Part shown: positions 1 through 5,062 of the stretch, one piece after another
Position numbering within the stretch: the stretch's first letter is position 1
How the letters are laid out: each line of letters starts with the position of its first letter
Source of the DNA: Chloroflexota bacterium
GTDB taxonomy: Bacteria; Chloroflexota; Anaerolineae; UBA7937
DNA: 6,180 nucleotides
NCBI GenBank assembly: GCA_003453555.1
Contig: DMLA01000059.1
Span: 1-6,180, forward strand
Reading direction: 5' to 3'
Position numbers and translations under genes: made by a program
Notes under the pieces: model-generated
What the model was told of the DNA's origin: nothing
Databases searched by the model: none
Seen by the model: the letters and a program-made list of their open reading frames with translations, nothing else

Positions 1-1197
1 CAGTGGGCGGGTCTGATGAGGGGCGATGAATCCTATGCCGGCTGCCGCAACTTCTACAACCTGGAGGAGGCGATCCACTCTATATTCGGCTTCCCTTATT
101 TTGTTCCCACTCATCAGGGAAGGGCGGCGGAGAATATCCTTTTTGGCCTCCTGGTGGAGCGAGGCCAGTTTGTGCCCAACAATATGCATTTCGACACCAC
201 CCAGGCCAACATAAAGGCCCGCGGGGGAAGGCCGGTCGATCTGGTCACCGACGAAGGACTAAATCCCCAAGGCTATCATCCCTTCAAAGGGAATATCGAT
301 ATCGCCAAGCTGAAGGCCTTCATTGATGAGGTGGGGGCTGAAAACATCCCTCTAGGGATGCTCACCATTACCAATAACGCCGGTGGGGGGCAACCGGTCT
401 CCTTGGAGAATATCCGCCAGACGAAGGAGACGTTGGCCGAGCATGGTATCCCCCTCTTCATCGACGCCTGTCGGTATGCGGAGAACGCATACTTCATCAA
501 GAAACGAGAAGCGGGGTATGAAAATAGAACGGTTTTGGAGATAGCGAAAGAGATATTTTCCTATGCCGATGGCTGTTACATGAGCGCTAAGAAAGACGCC
601 TTGGTGAATATCGGGGGCTTCCTGGCCATGAACGATGAGGATCTCTACCAGCGGGTTTGCACGGAACTGATCCTCAAAGAGGGGTATCCCACCTATGGGG
701 GGCTAGCGGGGAGAGACCTAGAAGCGATAGCCATCGGCCTGTGGGAGGGGCTCAACGAGGAGTACCTAACCTATCGGATCGGCCAAACCCAATATTTGGG
801 GGACCGGTTGCGAGAGAGCGGGGTTCCCATCTTCGAGCCTGTGGGGGGGCATGCGGTCTACATAGATGTCAAGCGGTTCCTGCCCCATATCCCTCAGAGC
901 CAATTCCCGGGGCAGGCTGTGGTGGCCCAGTTATATCTGGAAGGGGGCATCAGAGCGGTGGAGTTAGGGAGCGTCGCCTTCGCTCGCAAGGATGAGGCCA
1001 CGGGGGAGACAATCTATCCAAAACTGGAGTTGGTGCGCTTGGCCCTTCCTCGGCGGGTGTACACCCAAAGCCACCTGGACTATGTGGTGGAGGCCATAGC
1101 CCGACTCTATCGAGAGCGGGAGAAGATAAGGGGCTTAAGGATAGTTTACGAAGCACCTCGCCTTCGCCATTTCACGGCTCGGTTCGAGGTGCTTTGA
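1..1197 (+). CDS. tnaA: Tryptophanase (L-tryptophan indole-lyase), 5'-truncated by window edge
   Basis: PLP enzyme of the beta-eliminating lyase family, cytoplasmic, splitting L-tryptophan to indole, pyruvate and ammonia; the family also attacks L-Cys and L-Ser. The frame is open from base 1 (QWAGL before the Met at 16), and the match to E. coli TnaA begins near its residue 64, so roughly 60 residues lie outside and the Met at 16 is not the start. Visible motifs: PLP phosphate site THQGR (about 112-126), cofactor-ring Asp (463-465) and Arg (472-474) in DACRYAEN, and SAKKD with the Schiff-base Lys at 592-594. Three positions separate it from tyrosine phenol-lyase: Asp in FDTTQ (193-195) where TPL has Thr, Leu in AVELGS (964-966) where TPL has Arg, and His in LRHFTAR (1168-1170) where TPL has Phe. 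All three favour tryptophanase. The C-terminus is complete and overlaps convergent dcyD by 26 bp. Alternative: an uncharacterised beta-eliminating lyase with different specificity. Confidence 0.93.
   Translation, partial: QWAGLMRGDESYAGCRNFYNLEEAIHSIFGFPYFVPTHQGRAAENILFGLLVERGQFVPNNMHFDTTQANIKARGGRPVDLVTDEGLNPQGYHPFKGNIDIAKLKAFIDEVGAENIPLGMLTITNNAGGGQPVSLENIRQTKETLAEHGIPLFIDACRYAENAYFIKKREAGYENRTVLEIAKEIFSYADGCYMSAKKDALVNIGGFLAMNDEDLYQRVCTELILKEGYPTYGGLAGRDLEAIAIGLWEGLNEEYLTYRIGQTQYLGDRLRESGVPIFEPVGGHAVYIDVKRFLPHIPQSQFPGQAVVAQLYLEGGIRAVELGSVAFARKDEATGETIYPKLELVRLALPRRVYTQSHLDYVVEAIARLYREREKIRGLRIVYEAPRLRHFTARFEVL
1151..1194. repeat. Perfect 10-bp inverted repeat across the tnaA/dcyD convergent overlap
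   Basis: AAGCACCTCG (1151-1160) is matched exactly by CGAGGTGCTT (1185-1194), with 24 bases between. It lies in the last codons of tnaA and includes the last codons of dcyD on the other strand. It could act as a bidirectional 3'-end hairpin for the two convergent transcripts. No T-run follows on either strand, so it is not a canonical intrinsic terminator, and termination is only a guess. Confidence 0.5.
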
Positions 1198-2176
1198 ATA
1201 ACTCCTGGGCGTAGGCGAAGAGGGCGGGGGTGCCACCGGTATGCCAGAAGATGACCACTTCGTTTGATCGAAAGGTACCTCGTCGGATGAGATCTATGAG
1301 GCCGGCCATAGCCCTTCCGGTGTAAACCGGATCCAGCAAGATGCCCTCCGTTTGGGCCAGCAGATTGATGGCCTCTTTCTCCGGCGGCCCTAAGACGCCG
1401 TAACCCCCTCCCAGATAGTCATCGTAAACTATGAAATCGTCCCTACCGAGGGAAAGGTCGAACCCCCAGCGGGCAGCCGTGGCTTGAGCCAGGCTCACCA
1501 GATTGTTCCACAGTTCCTCTCTAGGCAGATCCACGCTTATACCTATGATCTTCCCCTCATACCCGTAGATCTTGGCCCCCAACACCAGCCCCACCTGCGT
1601 CCCTCCGGAACTGGTGGCTACCACTAGGTGGTCGGCCACCAGACCGCTTTCTTCTAGTTGATCTAAGAGTTCCCTCATGGCTTGGATATAACCTAATACC
1701 CCTACCTCGTTTGAGCCACCGTAGGGGACGAGATAGGGCCTCTGCCCCGCTTGCTTCAGTTCTTCTAATATTCCGGCTATCCGTTCAGGGGGTATTCGTC
1801 GTTGGGGGCCCATCCACCGCACCTCAGCGCCCAGCAGGTCGTCGAGGAGGAGGTTGCCGTTACGGAGCGGGGGTTCTTCCCCCCTGAGGAGAAGAAGGGC
1901 TTTCAGCCCCAATCTAGCGGCTGCGGCGGCTGTTTGGCGGGCATGGTTCGATTGAGCGGCGCCCAAGGTAACTATGGTATCGGCCCCCTGGGCCAGGGCG
2001 TCAGCCATAAGGTACTCTAGTTTGCGGGCTTTGTTTCCCCCCGTGGCCAGGCCGGTCTGGTCATCTCTCTTGATGAGAAGGCGCGGCCCTTTGAGCCTCT
2101 GCGTTAAATTCGGCATCTCTTCTAAGGGGGTGGGCAGATGGGCCAGCCTTAGGCGCGGGAACTCCTCTCTCAACAT
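1172..2176 (-). CDS. dcyD: D-cysteine desulfhydrase (PLP-dependent, ACC deaminase family)
   Basis: Predicted cytoplasmic fold-type II PLP enzyme converting D-cysteine to pyruvate, sulfide and ammonia. It is 334 residues long, close to E. coli DcyD (about 328), and similar along its length. Residues in this numbering: cofactor Lys49 in GGNKARKLEYL, Ser76 in AAQSNHARQT, Gly-rich phosphate site SSGGT (189-193), and Tyr285-Thr286 in DPVYTGRAMAGL. True ACC deaminases carry Glu after that Tyr and Leu in the HLGG motif; here they are Thr286 and Thr313 (HTGG), which favours desulfhydrase over ACC deaminase. L-cysteate sulfo-lyase is a related alternative. The frame also permits GTG at 2185, but ATG at 2176 is preferred because AAGAAGAGG lies 8 bp upstream of it. 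The upstream methylase-like gene ends 15 bp before this start, so the two are probably co-transcribed. Its 3' end overlaps convergent tnaA by 26 bp. Confidence 0.88.
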   Translation of the reverse strand: MLREEFPRLRLAHLPTPLEEMPNLTQRLKGPRLLIKRDDQTGLATGGNKARKLEYLMADALAQGADTIVTLGAAQSNHARQTAAAAARLGLKALLLLRGEEPPLRNGNLLLDDLLGAEVRWMGPQRRIPPERIAGILEELKQAGQRPYLVPYGGSNEVGVLGYIQAMRELLDQLEESGLVADHLVVATSSGGTQVGLVLGAKIYGYEGKIIGISVDLPREELWNNLVSLAQATAARWGFDLSLGRDDFIVYDDYLGGGYGVLGPPEKEAINLLAQTEGILLDPVYTGRAMAGLIDLIRRGTFRSNEVVIFWHTGGTPALFAYAQELFKAPRTEP

Positions 2177-2184
2177 AGGGCACA

Positions 2185-2193
2185 CCTCTTCTT
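2185..2193 (-). promoter_or_regulatory. Ribosome binding site deciding the dcyD start
   Basis: Read on the minus strand this is AAGAAGAGG, 8 bp before ATG at 2176. It overlaps the TAA stop of the upstream gene (2194-2192), suggesting translational coupling. It directly abuts the alternative GTG at 2185, leaving no room for that codon to use it, which is why the ATG was chosen. Confidence 0.65.
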
Positions 2194-4456
2194 ATGGAAA
2201 GAGCGGCAACTGCGCCTCTGCGCTCTCTATGGGGGGTAGGAGCCCCACGATCTTCTTCAGGTCGTGGCGGTCCACCTCCTCTTGGGCGGCCACCGACCGC
2301 AGGTGGCCGAATTTTATGAAATCCCAATCGCTTTCTGTCAGACGCTTTCGGATGAGGGGGGAGCTTTCCAGCCTGAGTCGTAGGAGAGAGGCCCGCTCAT
2401 CGGGGATGAGGATTAGATGGCGAGCCTTGGGTCCCTCCTCCACCCAGCGGCAGAGATCCCGTAGCGATACCTTCTGGCGGATGAGAAAGAGATAAGAAGT
2501 TTCCCCCTCCTGCCAGGCCACATCGGCGTGGCGGGGCAACCTCGCACCAGCCCAGGCTTGGAACCCCAAGTGCTCTCCTAGGCGAAGGAGGAGAGCGATC
2601 ATCTCCTCTCGCACCGCCTCTGGGAGGCGGAGCCGCCAAGCCTCGGGGCTCCCCTGGCCATAGGAATGGAGAACCTCCTCCACCAGCCCCGGATCAGGGG
2701 TTAGGAGCCCCGGAAAGAGGGAGTAGACCTCCTCTCTCACTTTTTGGAACCCTTTTACCTCTTGGAGTAGTTGACAAGTTACCTTCTCCACCCGGTCGCC
2801 GAGGGGGGAGGGAGGAGGCGCCTCTTTTAGCCACCAGAGGGAAGAGTTCCAATCTGCTTTCTCATCCTCCCTGATCTCCCCCCTCTCGTCCAACGGGATG
2901 AATTCCTCCAGGCTCTCCTTCAGAGTCTCTTCCATCTGCTCCGCGGCGAATTGAGCGAGAGATACCCCTTCTAGGAGTGTTGCCTGGCGCAGGAGGTCCT
3001 CTTCGCTCCATCGTTTAAGGATGGCAGCGTGGAGCCACTCGAAGAGCAAGGGGTCGCCGCGCTCTCGGAGGAGTTTCCGGCAGGCCTCTAAAGCAGACCG
3101 TCGCATCCGGGAAGCGAGGCGAGGGGCAGAAGGGGGCTTCTTTGGGGGTCGATTCTTCACCAAGGAGAGGCGATAACTGCTTGCCCTCTCTTTTCGCAAG
3201 AGAACGCTCGTGCTCGGTTCGCAGGGTTGGAGGAAGAGCCCTTCCAACTGCAGACCCACCTCTGCTCCCGCCAGGACGAGGCGCTCGGCTTGGCGGAGGC
3301 CGCCACGCTCCAAAATGAAGACTATCCTCCCCTCGGGGCGCAAGAGGCGCGTTAGAGCCCGCATGGCGGCCGCGGTGCCCCTCTGGTACCATGACCAGTC
3401 CAAGGACCGAGGTCGCAAGAATGGCTTAAAGACGGCCGTCTCCTCCTTGCCCAGGAGCCAGCCGGTCCAGAGATAAGATAGGGCCCAGAAGGGACGATCG
3501 AGGGGTGGGGGAGCCGTTATGACCAACTCTAGGCTCTCTCGCTCCAAACTCGAAGCCAAGCCCCGAATAGACCGCTTGACTATGGCCTCAGTAGGGGGCG
3601 GAACGTTACCTGAGAGTCTGGATTTCGAGGAGAGGGCGCGCAGTTGAAGGTAAGCCTCCTCAAAAGCGTGCCAGACGTTTCGCTCTCTGAAACTCCGCGG
3701 GGGCCGAAGTCGGGCTCGGCCTTCCCCCTCCAGTTTACGGCAGGTATCAAGGCAGATGAGGAGTATCAGTTGTAGCGTCTCCAAGATGGGGGAGCCGGAG
3801 AAGAGGGCCTCCACTTTCATAGAGAGGTTCACCAGGGCGTATAGGTTGCGGGGGGTATAGAGTTCCAGGAGGCTTTGGGCCAGCTCCCGCCCCTCCTCGC
3901 CGGGGGAGGCTAGGCGATCTAGAAGATACCAATAGTGGACGCCTCGTTCCTCTATCTTGGCCAAGGTCTCCAGGTCGGATTCATCTACGGGAAAGTCGCC
4001 TTGGGCTTCGCAATGGGGACACCGATACCCTTTCTCTACCGGCAACCCCCGTTCCCTATCCCAGGCAAAGTGGTCAGCCACCACGGGGTTTCGGCAGCGG
4101 TGACAGGATGTGGCGTAGAGTTGGGTGATGTGCTCTCGCAGAGAGGCCCCCAGTTTTGGAGCGTCGCCGAGGCGGGTGGTGGCGGCATCGATCTCCTCCG
4201 GTGGAGGGAGCCTGAGGGTAGCCCGCGCGATGAGCACGTTGAGGGGGCTGAAGTGAGCGGCGAGGGCTGATCTCCCCTTTCGGACCGCTTCCTCTATCAC
4301 TACCGCCGTCTGGCAGAAGGGGTCTAAGACCATCCCCCCAGGGTGGGAATAGGCCTCGATGTATCGGGAGACCACGTTTCCTGGCATGGGGTCCAGGTAC
4401 CGCTCTAGAGGGATCTCTTCCTCTCTTCCCTGGCTGGGGATGAAGTGGTCGATCAT
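2192..4456 (-). CDS. DNA methyltransferase-like protein with degenerate catalytic motifs and a C-terminal nuclease-like domain
   Basis: A 754-residue soluble protein, numbered from ATG at 4456. Residues 45-81 resemble motif I and the next strand of N4/N6-type DNA methylases (usually DPFxGSGT, then a GIDxNP-like strand ahead of LIARA), but read DPFCQTAVVIEEA and AAHFSPLNVLIARA. Cys pairs at 118/121 and 146/149 form a likely zinc ribbon. Where a catalytic (D/N/S)PPY is expected, residues 314-319 read TAPPPL. A helical linker of about 100 residues follows. The C-terminus (about 630-723) resembles restriction-endonuclease-like domains: Asp645 in ADVAW is kept, but the next strand reads FLIR (657-660) where acidic or Lys residues are expected, followed by ILIPDER and a FIKFGHLR strand. 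Both activities may be lost. The frame is intact over its full length, arguing against a decaying pseudogene. The domain reading rests on remembered family patterns. It lies 15 bp upstream of dcyD and probably heads that operon. The frame can be extended to ATG 4540, but AAGGAG 7 bp before ATG 4456 and the promoter just upstream favour the shorter form. Confidence 0.75.
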   Translation of the reverse strand: MIDHFIPSQGREEEIPLERYLDPMPGNVVSRYIEAYSHPGGMVLDPFCQTAVVIEEAVRKGRSALAAHFSPLNVLIARATLRLPPPEEIDAATTRLGDAPKLGASLREHITQLYATSCHRCRNPVVADHFAWDRERGLPVEKGYRCPHCEAQGDFPVDESDLETLAKIEERGVHYWYLLDRLASPGEEGRELAQSLLELYTPRNLYALVNLSMKVEALFSGSPILETLQLILLICLDTCRKLEGEGRARLRPPRSFRERNVWHAFEEAYLQLRALSSKSRLSGNVPPPTEAIVKRSIRGLASSLERESLELVITAPPPLDRPFWALSYLWTGWLLGKEETAVFKPFLRPRSLDWSWYQRGTAAAMRALTRLLRPEGRIVFILERGGLRQAERLVLAGAEVGLQLEGLFLQPCEPSTSVLLRKERASSYRLSLVKNRPPKKPPSAPRLASRMRRSALEACRKLLRERGDPLLFEWLHAAILKRWSEEDLLRQATLLEGVSLAQFAAEQMEETLKESLEEFIPLDERGEIREDEKADWNSSLWWLKEAPPPSPLGDRVEKVTCQLLQEVKGFQKVREEVYSLFPGLLTPDPGLVEEVLHSYGQGSPEAWRLRLPEAVREEMIALLLRLGEHLGFQAWAGARLPRHADVAWQEGETSYLFLIRQKVSLRDLCRWVEEGPKARHLILIPDERASLLRLRLESSPLIRKRLTESDWDFIKFGHLRSVAAQEEVDRHDLKKIVGLLPPIESAEAQLPLFP

Positions 4457-4463
4457 AGCCCCG

Positions 4464-4469
4464 CTCCTT
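4464..4469 (-). promoter_or_regulatory. Shine-Dalgarno AAGGAG for the methylase-like gene
   Basis: Minus-strand AAGGAG sits 7 bp before ATG at 4456. The rival start at 4540 has only a weak GAAGGG four bases away and overlaps a plus-strand promoter. This site is the main reason for the shorter gene model. Confidence 0.7.
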
Positions 4470-4475
4470 GTTTTC

Positions 4476-4484
4476 AGTATATCA
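4476..4484 (-). promoter_or_regulatory. Extended -10 promoter for the methylase-like gene and dcyD
   Basis: Minus strand reads TGATATACT: a TATACT -10 hexamer with the upstream TGn of an extended -10. No good -35 hexamer is seen 16-18 bp upstream (TGGCTG is the nearest). Transcription starting about 7 bp downstream would leave a leader of about 12 nt, just enough for AAGGAG before ATG 4456, and would exclude a start at 4540. Confidence 0.45.
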
Positions 4485-4533
4485 CGAGAGGCCCCTTTCA
4501 GCCACCTCTGGGTGATGATAAGCGGCTGCCACC

Positions 4534-4562
4534 TTGACATCCGGCCCTTCGCCCCCTAGAAT
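4534..4562 (+). promoter_or_regulatory. Near-consensus sigma-70 promoter for the small membrane protein
   Basis: TTGACA (4534-4539), exactly 17 bp, then TAGAAT (4557-4562): a perfect -35 and five of six at -10. Expected transcription start is near 4569, giving a leader of about 20 nt that carries the AAGGGGG ribosome site at 4578-4584. It is divergent from the minus-strand promoter at 4484-4476, with about 50 bp between the two elements. Confidence 0.8.
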
Positions 4563-4589
4563 ACCCCAAACAGGTAAAAGGGGGATGGA

Positions 4590-4763
4590 GTGGGAAGTGC
4601 CATCACTATCCTAGCGGGCCTGGTCATCGCGGTGCTTATAGTGACTTGGCTCTTCGGGCTGATCAAGAAGATCGGCGGTTGCCTCATCCACCTTCTCCTC
4701 TTAGGGGCGGGTTTGGTTCTCCTGGCTTATATAATTTCCGCGTTTCTCAGGCAAGGCTTTTAG
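4590..4763 (+). CDS. Small two-helix membrane protein, lmo0937/DUF5670-like
   Basis: A 57-residue ORF with a GTG start at 4590 and a TAG stop at 4761-4763. AAGGGGG (4578-4584) lies 5 bp before the GTG, and a near-consensus promoter lies just upstream. The protein is two hydrophobic helices, about residues 4-22 (AITILAGLVIAVLIV, then TWLFG) and 33-52 (LLLLGAGLVLLAYIISAF), joined by a short basic, Gly-rich link (IKKIGGCLIH) and ending in a short polar tail. The order W-L-G, GG, IHLLL, then a second helix matches the pattern I recall for lmo0937-family small membrane proteins, whose function is unknown. The family assignment is tentative; the coding call rests on the promoter, ribosome site and amphipathic layout. 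Its stop overlaps the stop of a possible minus-strand ORF (4864-4760). Confidence 0.72.
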   Translation: MGSAITILAGLVIAVLIVTWLFGLIKKIGGCLIHLLLLGAGLVLLAYIISAFLRQGF

Positions 4764-4864
4764 ATAAAGAGAGCATCCCAAACGGTTCTCTTCTTCTCCT
4801 CTTCAAGACTGGCGTCTAAGGCTATCCGATACCCTTGAAAAAGGGGGATAAGTTCTTTGGCCAT
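4760..4864 (-). CDS. Possible small ORF, 34 residues, unknown function
   Basis: ATG at 4864 and TAA at 4762-4760. AGGGAG (plus-strand 4874-4879) lies 9 bp upstream of the ATG. The product is MAKELIPLFQGYRIALDASL followed by a charged EEEKKR stretch and a hydrophobic WDALFI end, a plausible soluble alpha-helical composition. Its stop overlaps the stop of the convergent membrane-protein gene, an arrangement like the tnaA/dcyD pair nearby. A TACAAT -10-like hexamer at 4905-4900 lacks a -35. I recognise no family. Against it: very short, and it lies over hairpin-forming sequence, so the openness may be chance or the DNA may serve as RNA structure instead. Confidence 0.3.
   Translation of the reverse strand: MAKELIPLFQGYRIALDASLEEEKKRTVWDALFI
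4767..4792 (+). terminator. Weak hairpin just after the small membrane protein gene
   Basis: AAGAGAGC (4767-4774) can pair with GTTCTCTT (4785-4792), one G-U included, around a 10-base loop, starting four bases after the TAG stop. The tail is a C/T mixture (CTTCTCCTCTTC) rather than a T-run, so it is at best a poor intrinsic terminator. Confidence 0.3.
4823..4850 (+). other. GAAA-capped hairpin in the polA upstream region
   Basis: CCCTT (4832-4836) pairs with AAGGG (4841-4845) around a GAAA tetraloop. Below it TATCC (4823-4827) pairs with GGATA (4846-4850), leaving a one-sided GATA bulge at 4828-4831. A GNRA loop on a bulged 10-bp stem is typical of structured RNA, but the same bases are codons of the possible minus-strand ORF (4864-4760). 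No promoter was found that would clearly transcribe it as a plus-strand RNA, other than read-through from the small membrane gene. Confidence 0.35.
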
Positions 4865-4888
4865 CGATGGTTTCTCCCTAACCGGTTA
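4861..4888. repeat. Two perfect 10-bp palindromes 18 bp apart centre to centre
   Basis: CCATCGATGG (4861-4870) and TAACCGGTTA (4879-4888) are each perfectly self-complementary and separated by TTTCTCCC. Their sequences differ, so they are not two copies of one operator. They lie about 110-140 bp upstream of the polA -35, further than a usual operator. The second overlaps a 7-bp stem, CGGTTAA (4883-4889) with TTGACCG (4893-4899), one G-T pair included. Confidence 0.4.
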
Positions 4889-4909
4889 AAACTTGACCGA
4901 TTGTAGGAT

Positions 4910-4995
4910 AGGGAGCACGAAGACATAGTATGAATGCATTTTCTTTCCCACTATGCTAAGCCAGGACGTGGTTTTCAACACTCTGGCTGCTCCCT
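4910..4995. other. 86-bp segment with a predicted three-way-junction fold
   Basis: AGGGAGCA (4910-4917) pairs perfectly with TGCTCCCT (4988-4995). Inside lie two further stems: CATAGT (4924-4929) with ACTATG (4950-4955), and GCCAG (4960-4964) with CTGGC (4983-4987), which abuts the outer stem and carries an inner hairpin GTG-GTT/AAC-AC. The length and 7-bp closing helix recall a tRNA, but no D-arm, anticodon arm or T-loop can be placed on either strand. It ends three bases before the polA -35. It could be a small RNA, a repeat element or a protein site. I recognise no known RNA family. Confidence 0.35.
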
Positions 4996-4997
4996 CT

Positions 4998-5026
4998 TTG
5001 ACTTTGGCTTTGACAGCGACTAGAAT
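4998..5026 (+). promoter_or_regulatory. Sigma-70 promoter for polA
   Basis: TTGACT (4998-5003), 17 bp, TAGAAT (5021-5026): five of six at both hexamers, with the same -10 as the promoter at 4534-4562. Expected start near 5033 gives a leader of about 30 nt. A perfect TTGACA at 5010-5015 has no -10 at proper spacing and is probably incidental. Confidence 0.7.
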
Positions 5027-5062
5027 GGATATGAGAGGTTCGGTTGTTCAGGAAGTGAGGCG

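Noticed and set aside
16..18. ATG at base 16 as the tnaA start
   Set aside because: The five upstream codons (QWAGL) continue the family alignment, and the usual N-terminal 60 or so residues are missing, so the gene begins before the window.
1974..2495. 173-codon plus-strand open frame across the dcyD/methylase-like junction
   Set aside because: It is antisense to two well-supported genes, with an Arg/Ser-rich translation and no family resemblance.
4893..4909. TTGACC and TAGGAT as a promoter for an RNA starting near 4915
   Set aside because: Only 5 bp separate the two hexamers; no -10 occurs at 16-18 bp from TTGACC.
4911..4994. tRNA gene suggested by an 84-nt span with a perfect 7-bp end-pairing stem
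   Set aside because: Neither strand offers a D-arm with GG, a 7-base anticodon loop on a 5-bp stem, or a TTCNANNC T-loop adjoining the acceptor stem.
4886..5047. Minus-strand open stretch of 53 codons, or 31 codons from GTG 4981 with GGGAG upstream
   Set aside because: No ATG near the start, no recognised family, and it runs across the polA promoter and the inverted-repeat structure. It is kept only as a competing explanation in the finding on 4910-4995.
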